From: Fodinicola feengrottensis
GTDB lineage: Bacteria > Actinomycetota > Actinomycetes > Mycobacteriales > HKI-0501
Assembly: GCF_010993775.1 (NCBI RefSeq)
Contig: NZ_WOTO01000026.1
Location: 1-64,000 of the forward strand
DNA length: 64,000 nucleotides
Direction: 5' to 3'
The translations under genes and the position numbers were made by a program. Position 1 is the first letter of the stretch, and each line of letters begins with the position of its first letter. The notes beneath the pieces were generated by a model. That model was not told the DNA's origin and searched no databases. It saw nothing but the letters and a program-made list of their open reading frames with translations. Positions 28,860 to 42,242 of the stretch are shown here, piece after piece.

Positions 28860-30518
28860 ATGAGCCGCCAGAGTGTGGCGAGAGCCCACCAGAAAATCCA
28901 GGAGCTGTCCTGGGAGCCGGCCTACCACGAGCCGGTGTCGCACTACGGCACGGACTACACCTTCCAGAAGGCGAAGAAAAAGGACCCACTGAAGCAGGTG
29001 TTGCGGTCCTACTTCCCCATGCAGGAAGAAAAAGACCATCGCGTCTACGGCGCCGAGGACGGCGCGATCCGCGGCAACATGTTCCGGCAGGTGCAGGAAC
29101 GCTGGCTGGAATGGCAGAAGCTGTTCCTTTCCATCATCCCGTTGCCGGAAATCTCGGCGGCACGGGCGATGCCGCTGCTGTTCCGTACGGTTCCCAACCC
29201 GGAACTGCACAACGGCCAGGCCATCCAGATGATCGACGAAGTCCGGCACTCGACGATCCAACAGAACCTCAAGCGCCTGTACATGAACAACTACATCGAC
29301 CCGGCGGGCTTCAACAGCAGCCTCCGCAATTTCCAGTCCGACTACTGCTGCGGCACCATTGGCCGTCAGTTCGCCGAAGGTTTCATCACCGGTGACGCGA
29401 TCACCGCGGCGAGCATCTACCTGACGATCGTGGCCGAGACCGCGTTCACCAACACGCTTTTCGTCGCTATGCCGGCAGAAGCCGCCGCCAACGGCGACTA
29501 CCTGCTGCCGACCGTCTTCCACTCGGTGCAGTCGGACGAGTCCCGGCACATCAGCAACGGGTACGCGACCCTGCTGATGGCTTTGTCGGACGAGACCAAC
29601 CACCAACTGCTGGCCCGCGACCTTCGGTACGCGTGGTGGAACAACCACCGCGTGGTGGACGCCGCCATCGGTACGTTCATCGAGTACGGCACCAAGGACC
29701 GCCGCAAGGATCGGGAAAGCTACGCGGAAATGTGGCGTCGGTGGATTTACGACGACTACTACCGCAGCTATCTCGTACCACTGGAGAAGTACGGCCTGGA
29801 AATTCCGCACGACCTCATTGAGGAAGCCTGGAACCAGATCTGGAACAAGGGCTATGTGCACGAGGTCGCGCAGTTCTTCGCCACCGGGTGGCTCGCCAAC
29901 TACTGGCGGATCGACGCGATGACGGACAAGGACTTCGAGTGGTTCGAGTACAAATACCCGGGCTGGTACGACCGTTATGGCAAGTGGTGGGAAAACTACA
30001 ACCGGCTCGCCACCCCGAACGGTCACAACCCGATCGTGTTCGAGGACGTTGACTACGTCTACCCGCACCGCTGCTGGACCTGCATGGTCCCGTGCCTGGT
30101 GCGCGCGAGGACATGGTGGTCGACAAGGTCGACGGCCAGTGGCGGACCTACTGCCACCAGGAATGCCGGTGGACCGACGCGGTCGCGTTCCGGCCGACGT
30201 ACCAGGGCCGACAGACCCCGAACATGGGCAAGCTGATCGGCGCCCGTGAATGGGAAACCCTTTACCACGGCTGGAACTGGGCCGATGTGGTGAAGGACAT
30301 GGGCTTCGTACGGGACGACGGCAACACGATGGTCGCGCAACCGCATCTGAACCTTGACCCGAAGAAGATGTGGACGCTGGACCACCTGCGCCGCTGCCCG
30401 CCGCTGGCTTTCCCCGAACGTCATTCTCAACGAGATGAACGACGACGAGCGCGCCGCTTTCGTCGCCGACTACAACAAGCAGGGCCCCGCCGGCCGACCG
30501 GCGCCGGCCGCCTCCTGA
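28860..30518 (+). CDS. prmA: propane/phenol-type monooxygenase hydroxylase, large subunit (two frame changes)
   Basis: Diiron alpha subunit of a soluble group-5-type monooxygenase that hydroxylates propane and related compounds at C2, or phenol. The four-helix ligand motifs MIDEVRHSTIQQ and SVQSDESRHISNG give both E-x-x-H pairs; HGQ-like NGQAIQ and DYCCGTIGRQFAEGFI also match. The length of about 545 is normal once two shifts are allowed, near 30095 (PHRCWTCMVPCLVR, then EDMVVDKVDGQWRTYCHQEC) and near 30410. Start ATG 28860 has AAGGAG five bases upstream; GTG 28854 is in frame but poorly spaced. Confidence 0.9.
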
Positions 30519-30528
30519 GCCAGCTTCG

Positions 30529-30565
30529 GTGGGTACGGCCCGCCCCCTTCCCGGGCCGTACCCAC
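30529..30565 (+). promoter_or_regulatory. intercistronic hairpin between prmA and prmB
   Basis: GTGGGTACGGCCCG (30529-30542) pairs perfectly with CGGGCCGTACCCAC (30552-30565) around a 9-base pyrimidine loop, and CCAGC/GCTGG can extend the stem. It lies in the 81-base gap after the prmA stop, the longest gap among the four monooxygenase genes. Likely an mRNA-stabilising or attenuating element that keeps hydroxylase in excess of reductase. Confidence 0.65.
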
Positions 30566-30599
30566 GCTGGTGCCGACCGACACCGAAGAAAGGCAGGCG

Positions 30600-31654
30600 A
30601 TGGGCGAAAAAAACACCACGTGCGTTTCGAGCCGGTCGGGATCGAGATCGAGGTTGACGAGGACAAGACGATCCTGCGGGCCGCCGCCGAACAGGGAATC
30701 ATGCTGATGCATGGCTGCAAAGAGGGCCAGTGCGCGGCATGCAAGTCCTTCCTGCTGGACGGCGACGACGTCGAACACGACCGTTATTCCACGTTCGCGC
30801 TGCCTGACTACGAAAAGGAAGAGGGCTTCACACTTCTGTGCCGGGCGCACGCGTACGAGGACCTGACCATCGAACTTCTCAACTACGACGAGGAAATGAT
30901 CAAGTCCGGGCTGCCGATCCAGGAAGCCGCGGTCGAGGTGATCTCCAAGGAGTACGTGACTCACGACCTCGTTCACCTGGTGGTGAAGCTGCTCGACCCC
31001 ACGTCGTCGTTGAAGTTCTTTCCAGGCCAGTACGTGGATTTCGCCGTCCCCGACCGGCAGGCCACCCGATCTTTCTCGATGGCGAACACCCCCGGGCGGA
31101 ACGAGGGCCTGCTGGAGTTCGTGATCAAGATCTATCCAGACGGACTTTTTTCGACGTTTCTGCATGAAGAGGTCGCGATCGGTGACCGGCTCGACATCAC
31201 CGGCCCGTTCGGGGTTTTCACGCTCCGGGACGCTCCACAGTCGGATCTGCTGTTCCTGGGCGGCGGAGCCGGAATGGCACCCATTCTTTCGTTGCTGCGG
31301 TCAATGGCTGAGCGCGGCATCGAACGGAAGGCGACTTTCTATTACGGCGCCCGCCGGCGCAAGGACCTCTGTTTCGAGAAGGAGCTTTCCGCGCTGGCGG
31401 ACATCCTGCCGTCGTTCCGGTACGTACCAGCCTTGTCCGAACCGGACGAGAACGACGGCTGGGACGGCGAGACCGGCCTGATCACCGATGTGGTGCGACG
31501 GCTGGAAAACGATCTGGGCAGAGCCGACGCGTACGTGTGCGGCCCGCCCCCGATGGTTGAGGCGGCACTAGAACTGCTGCCGACTCTCGGGGTGGCCGAC
31601 AAGCGGATCTTCTATGACAAGTTCACCACGACCGGCGACGCGGACGAACAGTAA
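30600..31654 (+). CDS. prmB: monooxygenase reductase: 2Fe-2S, FAD and NAD(P)H domains (one frame change)
   Basis: Passes electrons from NADH to the diiron hydroxylase. Plant-type ferredoxin Cys set CKEGQCAACKSFLLDG ... LLCRAH; FAD site RSFSMANTP; NAD site FLGGGAGMAPILSLLRSM; C-terminal YVCGPPPMVEAALELL. The ATG at 30600 is followed within 8 bases by a run of seven A (30607-30613) where the frame is off by one. Adding one A gives MGEKKHHVRFEPVGIEIEVD and an unbroken 351-residue protein. This is the clearest homopolymer error in the window. Confidence 0.9.
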
Positions 31655-31663
31655 GGAAAACAA

Positions 31664-32845
31664 ATGACTACCACTCCAGAACAAACGACAGAACGCAGCG
31701 TCCCCAAGCCAGTGTTCACCGACGCGGAGGCGGGTGCCAAGGTTTTCCCGGACTCCGATGCGCGCCGCTACAACTACTTCACCCCGCAGAAGCGCAAGCA
31801 GAGCCACTACGAGGACGTGACTGTCGAGGTGCAGCCCGACCCTCGGCACTACCTGTCGCAGGGCTGGCTGTACGGCTTCGCCGACGGCAAGGGCGGATAT
31901 CCACTGGAGTGGACGGCTTTGAAGGCGTGGGGCTCGGACCGCCCGGTGCCCGAACGCGGACCTGGCACCGGCGGCACCGGTTACCCGTGGCCGGCGCTGG
32001 GCTGGCACGAGTTCCGGGATCCCAACGAGGAATGGGAACTGACCCTCTATCGCTACAACTCCAATGTCGTACGGCAGTTGAACCAGAACATCGAGGCTGC
32101 CAAGCAGTCCAAGGCTTTCGAGCAGTGGAACCCGAACTGGGTCAGCTTCGTTTCCCAGCACGTCGGCGCGTGGATGCACATCGACCACGGCCTCGGCCTT
32201 TACCTGTACGCGAACGCCAACCGGCGGGCCCCGACGAACATGCACAACAACGCGATTTCGGTGAACAGCATGCACCGGATCCGGGCGGCCCAGGACCTGG
32301 CCCTTTACAACCTCACGCTCAGCGAGGAAATCGAAGGCTCGACGGCACCGCGCACGTCGAGACCTGGAATTCGGATCCGGCATGGCAGGGCGTACGCGAC
32401 ACCGCAGAGCAGCTGACCGGCATCTGGGACTGGTGTGAGGCGATTTTTTCGCGTCGAACATCATTTTCGAGCCGTTGGTGGGCGAACTGTTCCGCAGCAA
32501 CCTGGTCCAGCAGGCCGCTCCGTCCAACGGCGACTTCATCACGCCGACGCTGATCGGCGCGGAGGAATACGACTTCGCCGAACGGGACCTGCGCTACACC
32601 AAGGCGATGTTCCGGCTGCTGGTGGACGACAAGGAGTTCGCCAAGGAAAACAAGGCCATCATGGGCCAGTGGCTGGCGACCTGGGTGCCCCGCTGCATTT
32701 CCGCGGCCCGCACGCTGCAACCGCTGTGGTCGCAGCCCGACGCCAAGCCCCCGCGCTTCGAGGACGGCCTGGACCGTGCGAAGAGCCGTTTCAGCGGCAT
32801 TTTGTCCGACCTCGATCTGCAGGCACCGAAGGAGCTGGGCCAGTG
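31664..32845 (+). CDS. prmC: monooxygenase hydroxylase, small (beta) subunit (two frame changes)
   Basis: Beta subunit that packs on PrmA; no metal ligands expected. NYFTPQKRKQSHYEDVTVEV, WVSFVSQHVGAWMHIDHGLG, NNAISVNSMHRIRAAQDLAL and EEYDFAERDLRYTKAMFRLL all match the family. Breaks near 32338 and at a run of six T (32444-32449). Nine bases after prmB; its stop overlaps the GTG start of prmD. Confidence 0.88.
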
Positions 32846-33214
32846 ACCACGTTCAAGTTTTCCGAGAGTGCGTACAAGGTCGACAACACCGCGTCCAACA
32901 TGTGCGGCTTCACACTGATGAACAACCAGGTCGGCGCGCTGATCGCCCAGGTGATGTCCACAAAGGACAACGTCACGGTGACGCCACTACCGTCGATGAT
33001 CCGGGTCGACGCCAAGGGCCGGGTGGACCTGGTTTACGCCGAGGTCGACGAAGCCGCCGGCGAGGAGCACGGCTGGTTCGACGCCGCCGAGTTCGAGGAG
33101 AGCATGTCGACGCACTACGGCCGGATGATCCACGAGGACGACCGGACCATCATGTTCGCGAACCCGGAGGACGCCGCGGAGTTCATCGACTTCGACCTGG
33201 TTGCACGGTCATAG
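32843..33214 (+). CDS. prmD: monooxygenase coupling (effector) protein
   Basis: Intact, about 123 residues, MmoB/DmpM type, cofactor-free. ASNMCGFTLMNNQVGALIAQ, DNVTVTPLPSMIRVDAKGRV and STHYGRMIHEDDRTIMFANP are typical. Binds the hydroxylase and tunes substrate and oxygen access. Starts at GTG 32843 overlapping the prmC stop. Confidence 0.88.
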   Translation: MTTFKFSESAYKVDNTASNMCGFTLMNNQVGALIAQVMSTKDNVTVTPLPSMIRVDAKGRVDLVYAEVDEAAGEEHGWFDAAEFEESMSTHYGRMIHEDDRTIMFANPEDAAEFIDFDLVARS

Positions 33215-33251
33215 CAGACCGCATTCGATCCAGCCCTGGGAGGAAATCCAA

Positions 33252-34298
33252 GTGTATGAGAAAGATGGAGAGAAATACTTCGTCGTTGACGGCCACACCC
33301 ATTTCTGGGACGCGAGTCCGGCGAACTGGGTCAAGGGCCAAGAGCAGTACGCCAAGGGCTGGATCGAGTGTTTCCATGCGTACCAAGGCTTAGGGCCGGC
33401 CGAGACGCACTGGTCGATCGAGGATTTCCAGAAGTACACCGAAGAACGCATGATGAAGGACCTGTTCGAGGATGGACACGTCGACGTCGCGATCTTCCAG
33501 CCGACCAACCTGCGGCAGTGGTATTCGGAAGGTTTCAACACCACCGAGACCAACGGCGCACTGGCCGAGAAACATCCCGGCAAGTTCCTGGTGAACTCCA
33601 ACTTCGACCCGCGTGACGGCGACGACGGACTCAAGGGCCTGCAGGAGCGAGTCGAGCGCTGGGGCAGCAAGGGCGTCAAGCTCTACACCGCGGAGTGGAA
33701 AGGTGACTCCCGCGGTTGGAGCCTGAAAAGTCCGGAGGCGGCGAAATACCTGGAAAAATGCCAGGAACTGGGCATCAAGAACGTGCATGTCCACAAAGGG
33801 CCGACGATCTGGCCACTGGACAAGGACGCCTTCGACGTGTCCGACGTCGACCACGCCGCGACAAACTTCCCAGAGCTGAACTTCATCGTCGAGCATGTCG
33901 GCCTGCCGCGCATCGAGGACTTCTGTTTCATGGCAACGCAGGAGCCGAACGTCTACGCCGGCCTGTCGGTCGTGGTCGGTGGCCTGATGCACGCCCGGCC
34001 GAACTTCTTCGCCAAGGTGATGGGCGAGCTGATGTTCTGGCTCGGCGAGGACAAAATGCTCTTCGGTGCGGACTATGCCATCTGGGAGCCCAAATGGCAG
34101 GTCGAGGGCTTCGTGGACTGGCAGATGCCGGACAGTGCCGAGTTCAGCGACTACTCGAAGTTCAGCACCACGGCCAAAAAGAAAATCCTCGGGCTGAACG
34201 CGGCTCGACTGTACGACATCGAGGTGCCAGCTGACTGTCAGGTCGACTCCAGCCCTGAACCGGCCGTAGGCGAGCCGGAGAGCGTACCGGCATCGTGA
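33252..34298 (+). CDS. amidohydrolase-2 family metal-dependent hydrolase
   Basis: Intact, 348 residues from GTG 33252, chosen because AGGAAATCC precedes it; a longer TTG start at 33201 overlaps prmD. The first metal motif is VVDGHTHFWD. NVHVHKGPTIWPL and FIVEHVGLPRIEDFCFMATQ supply later ligands, and MLFGADYAIWEPKWQVEGFV the terminal Asp. A member of this family follows prmD in several actinomycete propane and phenol monooxygenase operons, where its substrate is unproven; it may act in acetone or ring-product metabolism or in assembly. Its stop overlaps the next start. Confidence 0.85.
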   Translation: MYEKDGEKYFVVDGHTHFWDASPANWVKGQEQYAKGWIECFHAYQGLGPAETHWSIEDFQKYTEERMMKDLFEDGHVDVAIFQPTNLRQWYSEGFNTTETNGALAEKHPGKFLVNSNFDPRDGDDGLKGLQERVERWGSKGVKLYTAEWKGDSRGWSLKSPEAAKYLEKCQELGIKNVHVHKGPTIWPLDKDAFDVSDVDHAATNFPELNFIVEHVGLPRIEDFCFMATQEPNVYAGLSVVVGGLMHARPNFFAKVMGELMFWLGEDKMLFGADYAIWEPKWQVEGFVDWQMPDSAEFSDYSKFSTTAKKKILGLNAARLYDIEVPADCQVDSSPEPAVGEPESVPAS

Positions 34299-35028
34299 TG
34301 GCAGCCCCCACAATGGGCGCCGGCGCCGACCAGACCACCGTCACCGCGGCGGTCTGGTCGGCGCTTGCGACGGTCCAGGATCCCGAGCTCGACGAGCCAC
34401 TCACCGACCTCGGTTTCGTGTCCAGGCACGAAGTCACGGCGGACGGCACCGCGGTCGTACGACTGCGGCTGCCGACTTATTTCTGCGCGCCCAACTTCGC
34501 TTTCCTGATGGTGGCGGACGCGTACGACGCGGTCAACGCGGTTCCGGGGGTAGCTCTCGCAGACATCCAACTGGAGGACCATTTCGCTGCCGACACCATC
34601 AATTCCGGGGTCGCCGCGCGCGCCGGTTTCGTCGCATCCTTCGAGGGTGAGGCCGCCGACGAACTGGACAGCCTGCGCGCGGATTTCCTGCGCAAGGCCG
34701 TGCTCGCCGGCACCGACCGGGTCTGCCGCGCGATGGTGTCCGCTGGAGCCGACCCCAGCGAGCCTGGGCACCGCGACGCTGGGAGACGCACCGCAGGACG
34801 CGGAAACTTCGCGACTGCGGTCCCGCCGCCGTGAACTCGGTCTCCGTGCGAGAACTCCGACGCGCTGCTCGTCGATCCGGCGACCGGGACATCCGTACCC
34901 GCCGACCAACTGCGCCGGCACCTGGGCATCGCCCGGGTCACCCGGGTCAGCCAGGACGCCAACTCCGGGGTGTGCCGGGGCATGCTGCTTGCTCGCTATC
35001 CAAGTGCGACAGGAAAGGAGAACGCGGG

Positions 35029-35032
<4 letters not shown>
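34298..35032 (+). CDS. MIP18/DUF59-type Fe-S or metallo-assembly protein (two compensating frame changes)
   Basis: The N-terminal DUF59 domain reads VWSALATVQDPELDEPLTDL, GFVSRHEVTADGTAVVRLRL and PTYFCAPNFAFLMVADAYDA with the family's conserved Cys. A helical second half follows (GFVASFEGEAADELDSLRAD, FLRKAVLAGTDRVCRAM). Frame leaves at about 34755 and returns at about 34850, ending RVSQDANSGVCRGMLLARYP. Conserved in prm/mim operons and likely needed for loading iron into the hydroxylase or maturing the reductase cluster. Stop and the next start overlap as ATGA. Confidence 0.8.
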
Positions 35033-37796
<2,764 letters not shown>

Positions 37797-37832
37797 CGCA
37801 CAACTCCACAGTGGATTGGGAGGTGGTCGTCA

Positions 37833-39098
37833 GTGGGCGAGCAGAACCCTGCCGTTGCCGCGGTACGGCCACGTCCCCGCGTGTCCAGGCTGCGCCCGGC
37901 CACCACCATGGTCGGGCCGGCGTTCGTCGCCGCTGTCGCGTACGTCGACCCCGGCAACTTCGCGACCAATATCAGCGCCGGCGCCCAATACGGCTACACG
38001 CTGATCTGGGTGATCATGGTCGCCAACGTGATGGCCATGCTTATCCAGTACCTGTCGGCAAAACTCGGCCTCGCCACCGGACACGACCTGGCCGAGCTGT
38101 GCCGCGAACGGCTCCCCCGTCGGGTGTCTTTCGGACTTTGGGTCCAGGCCGAACTCGTCGCCATGGCCACCGACCTGGCCGAATTCGTCGGCGCCGCGAT
38201 CGGCCTGAACCTGCTCTTTGGCGTACCTATGCCGGTGGCCGGTCTTATTACCGCAGTGGTGGCTTTCGCCATCCTGGCTCTGGAACAGCGCGGCTATCGC
38301 CGATTCGAACTGGCGATCGCCGCGCTGTTCGGGGGTCTTCCTTGGTTTCGCGTACGACCTCTTCTGGGTTGGCGCCGATCCGGTCGGTGTCGTCGCCGGC
38401 CTGATCCCCAGTTTTGCCGGCCCTGACGGCGTTCTGCTGGCCGTCGGCATCATCGGCGCCACCGTCATGCCACACGCGATCTACCTGCACTCGGCCCTGA
38501 CGAAAGCTCGCGGCCGCGCGCGAAGGTGAGGAAGTTCGCCGTAAACTCCTCAAATCCCTGCGCGCCGACGTCATCGTGGCCCTGGGCACCGCGAGCCTCA
38601 TCAATGTCTCGATGCTCGTCCTCGCCGCCTCACTTCTGCACGCCACCGGCCTCGGCGGCGGCGCCGACCCCATCCTGCTCGCCCACGCCGACCTCGACCG
38701 CTACGGCGGCGGCGCGCGCCCTCGTCTTCGCCGTCGCGCTGCTGGCTTCCGGCGTCTCGTCCTCCAGCGTCGGCACGTACGCCGGCCAGGTCGTCATGAG
38801 AGGCTTCCTCAACCGCAGCCTGCCACTTTTCCTCCGCCAGGCGGCGTCACCATGCTGCCCGCGCTTGTCGTCCCTGCGCCTGCGACTGCCGGCGACCGAC
38901 AGCCTGGTCCTTTCGCAGGTCGTCCTGTCGTTCGGGATCCCCTTCGCCCTGGTCCCGCTCGTCCTTTTGACCCGACGGCGTGACGTCATGGGCCCATTCG
39001 TCAATCGGCGCATCACGACGATCGCTGCCAGCTCCTGCGCAGCGGTCATTATCGCCCCTGAAACTACCTACCTCATTGTCGGCGTGTTCGCGTTCTAG
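37833..39098 (+). CDS. mntH: NRAMP-family divalent metal transporter (frame changes)
   Basis: Proton-coupled Mn2+/Fe2+ uptake across the membrane. From GTG 37833: [20 protein letters not shown] (TM1 with the D-P-G-N metal motif), [40 protein letters not shown] (TM6 M-P-H motif), [20 protein letters not shown] and [18 protein letters not shown]. About 415 residues. Breaks near 38335 (five G), 38520, 38720 and 38850. It is 36 bases after groEL on the same strand, and may supply iron for the diiron hydroxylase. Confidence 0.8.
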
Positions 39099-39101
39099 CC
39101 G

Positions 39102-39998
39102 TCACTTCAGTGCGCCGCTCACCAGGTCGATCCGCCAGTAACGTTGGAGGGAAAGGAAGAGAGCGATCACCGGAACCACCGCGAGCAGAGTTCCGGTGAT
39201 CACCAAGGAATAGAGCGACGCCTCGTCCGCACCATGGCGCAACATGCTGTAGAGACCAACGGTCAGCGGAAACTTGTCATCACTGGTGAGCATGACAAAT
39301 GGCAGCAGGAAGTTGTTCCACACCACCACGAACTGCAGCAGAAACGTGGTCACCAGCCCAGATCGCATCAATCGCAGGCCCACGGACCAAAACAGCCGGA
39401 ATTCGCTGGCCCCGTCAATCCGCCCCGCTTCCAGAAGAGAGTCAGGAATCGAGCCCATCGCGTAAATCCGGCACAGATAGATCCCGTACGGGTTGAAAAG
39501 CTGCGGCAGGATCACCCCAAGGTAGTTGTCGACCAGACCGATCTTCGACAACAGCAGATACTGCGGAATGGCCAGTACGATCTGCTGCGGCAGCAGCACA
39601 CCGGCGAGAATGGCGTTGAAAATCATCTTTCGGCCGCGGAACTCATATTTCGCGATCGCGTAACCGGCGGCGGCCGAGACCGCGGTGGCCAGAATCCCGC
39701 CGACCGAGGCATAGAGCAGGCTGTTGAGCATCCAGTGCCAGAACACCCCGCCGTCGTACGACGAGAGATCACGCACGTTGGTGACGATACCTGGACCCAA
39801 AGACGGCGAGTACGTGGCACTGCTGAACAGCTGCGCCGGAGTTTTGCTGGCCGCGATGACAATCCAGAGCGCCGGTACGATGCAGTAGGCAGCGCCGATG
39901 ACAAGCACCGCGGTCGGCACCAGGGCGGGTCCACGACGCCCGTTGCCAGCATTTTGCCCCGGCAGGGCGTTGGTACGCGCGGCGACCGTGACCGCCAT
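39102..39998 (-). CDS. carbohydrate ABC transporter permease (MalG type)
   Basis: Intact 298 residues with six membrane segments. The EAA loop reads PDSLLEAGRIDGASEFRLFW. ALWIVIAASKTPAQLFSSAT precedes a periplasmic-type loop. Starts inside the stop of the upstream permease gene. No ATP-binding subunit is encoded here, so a shared MsiK/UgpC-type ATPase elsewhere is likely. Confidence 0.88.
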   Translation of the reverse strand: MAVTVAARTNALPGQNAGNGRRGPALVPTAVLVIGAAYCIVPALWIVIAASKTPAQLFSSATYSPSLGPGIVTNVRDLSSYDGGVFWHWMLNSLLYASVGGILATAVSAAAGYAIAKYEFRGRKMIFNAILAGVLLPQQIVLAIPQYLLLSKIGLVDNYLGVILPQLFNPYGIYLCRIYAMGSIPDSLLEAGRIDGASEFRLFWSVGLRLMRSGLVTTFLLQFVVVWNNFLLPFVMLTSDDKFPLTVGLYSMLRHGADEASLYSLVITGTLLAVVPVIALFLSLQRYWRIDLVSGALK

Positions 39999-40912
39999 CA
40001 GTCGTCGCCCTTTCCAGCCCGGCCGACCTGGCCTTGCACCATTCGGGCCGCTACCAAGGAAACCACCAGCGCGGCCACCGTAATCAGCGTCGAAGTGGCC
40101 GCGGCGGACGAGATGTCGGCGTTGACAAACGCGTCGGTGTAGATCTTCATCAAGGGCACCCAGTCGGACGAGATCGCATTCGACAGTGGCCGCAAGGTGT
40201 TGGGCTCATTGAAAAGTTGAAGCGCGGCCAACACCGTGAACAGGCAGCACATCGCGATGGCCGGCCGCAGCAGCGGCACCTTGACCCGCACGGCGATCTG
40301 CAGATCGGATGCGCCATCCAGCCGCGCGGCCTCGTAGATTTCCGGTGGCAGTGACCGCAGGGCGGTGTACATCACGATCATGTTGAAGCCGACCGAGCCC
40401 CAGATCGCCACGTTGGCGACGGTGAAATACACCTCGGTGACGCCGAAGTAGTTGATGACGCGGCCACCGATCGGGCTGGTGGCCGGCAGGTAGAGGAAGC
40501 CCCACAGCAGCGTCGCGATCACGCCGGGCACCGCGTACGGGAGAAAGATGGACAGTCGGGCGAACCGGGTCAGCCGGGCGCGAGGCGTGTCCAGCAGCAG
40601 AGCGAAAAGCAGGGCCAGGCCGACTGTGCAGCCGACCGTGACGATCCCGACGACGAGCATCCGGCCCAAGCTGGCCCAGAATCCGCCGTCGCTCAACGCG
40701 CCGACGTAGTTGTCCAGTCCAGCAAACATCACCGTGGTGGTCGAGCCGAGCAGACCGCCGGTCACCTTGCGGCTTTCGAAGCTGAGGATCAACGCGTAGA
40801 TACCTGGTGCCACCACGAAAAGCAGGAAGAGCACGACCGCCGGCAGCACCAGCCCGTACGGCAGCAGGTGCCGGGAGTGCCGCCGGCGGGCGACTGGCGA
40901 GAGGGTGGTCAC
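39998..40912 (-). CDS. carbohydrate ABC transporter permease (MalF type)
   Basis: Intact 304 residues from GTG 40912, overlapping the stop of the binding-protein gene. HLLPYGLVLPAVVLFLLFVV is TM1; the EAA loop is PPEIYEAARLDGASDLQIAV; six or so helices in all. Partner of the MalG-type permease encoded next. Confidence 0.88.
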   Translation of the reverse strand: MTTLSPVARRRHSRHLLPYGLVLPAVVLFLLFVVAPGIYALILSFESRKVTGGLLGSTTTVMFAGLDNYVGALSDGGFWASLGRMLVVGIVTVGCTVGLALLFALLLDTPRARLTRFARLSIFLPYAVPGVIATLLWGFLYLPATSPIGGRVINYFGVTEVYFTVANVAIWGSVGFNMIVMYTALRSLPPEIYEAARLDGASDLQIAVRVKVPLLRPAIAMCCLFTVLAALQLFNEPNTLRPLSNAISSDWVPLMKIYTDAFVNADISSAAATSTLITVAALVVSLVAARMVQGQVGRAGKGDD

Positions 40913-42189
40913 GCGACGGTGAATCCTTTCTTTTTCAGGTCCGAGACGGTCGCGCTCTGCACGGTGTCCAAAGCGGCACTGAACGGCGTACCAAACTGCA
41001 GTGCCTTGCCGAAGGCATCCGTGTAGCTGCTGAAGGTGACCGTCACATTGGGCCCCCACATCGTGAAGGCGTGCGCGCCGGGTGCGGCCTGCTTGACCAG
41101 GTCGTAGTAGTTGGCCTGGTTGGGGAAGAACGCCGGCGGGCTCTTGAGAACGTCCAGCGATCGGCCCGAAGTCGCGGCTGGGTAGATGTTGATCTGCTTG
41201 ATCTGCGCGGTGACAGCGGTCGGGTCGGTGTTCAACCACGAGATGAATTGCGCGGCCTGCGCCGGGTGCTGCGAGTCGGTGGTCACGGTCATCGCCGAGC
41301 CACCCCAGATGCCGGTGCTGGTGTCGCCGGCGGTCCAGGAAGGCAACGGCGCGACGGTCCACTTTCCCTTGGTGCTCGGCGCGATTCCGCCCAGCTGGGC
41401 GGGCGCCCAGGCGCCGGAAACCCAGGTCGCGAGGCTGCCATCATTCATTTGTTTGTTCCACTGCGGGGAAAAGGACGGGTTCTTCGCGACCAGCCCGTCC
41501 TGCACCAGGCCCTGCCAGTAGGCCGCGACCTTGTTCGACAGCGCGTCGTTGATGTCGACGTGCCAGGTGGTGCCGCTCAGCCTCCACCAGTTCGCGCCAG
41601 CCTGCTGGACCAGGCCGGTGAACCAGCCGGGATCCTGCGCGTCGAAGTTGGTCATCTGCACCGAAGGTGCCTTTTGGTGCAAGGTCCGCGCTTCCTGCGC
41701 GTACTGGTCCCAGGTCGTCGGTACGGCCAAGCCGTACTTCTGGAAGACATCGGTACGGTAGAACAACATCAGCGGTGCACTGTCCTGCGGGATGCCGTAG
41801 ACCTTCCCGTCGAACCGGGTCGCTTTCAGGGTGGCGTCATCGAAATCCTTGACCGTCGTCTTGGTGTCGTCGGTGATGTCCCGTACGACCCCGCCGGCCA
41901 CCAGCGCGGGCAGCGACTGGTATTCGACTTTCCCAATGTCCGGGCCGTTCTTGGCCTGGTGCGCGGTGATCATCTTGCTGACCAACTGGTCACCGCCGGC
42001 TGGGTTGGACACCTTCACCTGGATGGTCGGATGCGCGGCGTTCCAGAGCGCGACGACCTTGTCGATGTTCGGATCCCACGCCCACATCGTGAGCGTGACC
42101 TTCGCATCCGACGAGGCGGCACCACAGCCGCTGAGCAGCAGGGCGAGCGCGACAACGGCCCCGACCGCTGCGCCGAGTCTGGTCTTCAT
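40909..42189 (-). CDS. carbohydrate-binding ABC lipoprotein (family 1)
   Basis: Intact. Lipobox LALLLSGCGAASSD sits after a short n-region from ATG 42189 (an ATG 15 bases upstream is also possible). Typical family-1 sugar-binding features: TLTMWAWDPNIDKVVALWNA, GKVYGIPQDSAPLMLFYRTD, QWNKQMNDGSLATWVSGAWA and GGSAMTVTTDSQHPAQAAQF. Lipid-anchored outside the cell. First of three coupled transport genes; an operator-like palindrome sits just upstream at 42227. Confidence 0.9.
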   Translation of the reverse strand: MKTRLGAAVGAVVALALLLSGCGAASSDAKVTLTMWAWDPNIDKVVALWNAAHPTIQVKVSNPAGGDQLVSKMITAHQAKNGPDIGKVEYQSLPALVAGGVVRDITDDTKTTVKDFDDATLKATRFDGKVYGIPQDSAPLMLFYRTDVFQKYGLAVPTTWDQYAQEARTLHQKAPSVQMTNFDAQDPGWFTGLVQQAGANWWRLSGTTWHVDINDALSNKVAAYWQGLVQDGLVAKNPSFSPQWNKQMNDGSLATWVSGAWAPAQLGGIAPSTKGKWTVAPLPSWTAGDTSTGIWGGSAMTVTTDSQHPAQAAQFISWLNTDPTAVTAQIKQINIYPAATSGRSLDVLKSPPAFFPNQANYYDLVKQAAPGAHAFTMWGPNVTVTFSSYTDAFGKALQFGTPFSAALDTVQSATVSDLKKKGFTVA

Positions 42190-42226
42190 ATCGCGGTTCC
42201 TCACAGACGGGGCCGACTTTGTACGC

Positions 42227-42241
42227 GGCTTAACGTAAGTG
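42227..42241. promoter_or_regulatory. operator candidate, CTTA-N3-TAAG type
   Basis: GGCTTAACGTAAGTG, with CTTA and TAAG arms about a 3-base centre, lies 38 bases upstream of the binding-protein start. It shares its core with the longer palindrome at 43702, before the aldehyde dehydrogenase. Probable site for the ROK regulator at 43738-44966. Confidence 0.55.
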
Positions 42242-42242
42242 C

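Noticed and set aside
28860..30518. Particulate or soluble methane monooxygenase
   Set aside because: Gene order, the coupling-protein type, the dedicated GroEL and the Fis-type activator fit the propane/phenol (prm/mim) group, and no mmoX-type extras are present.
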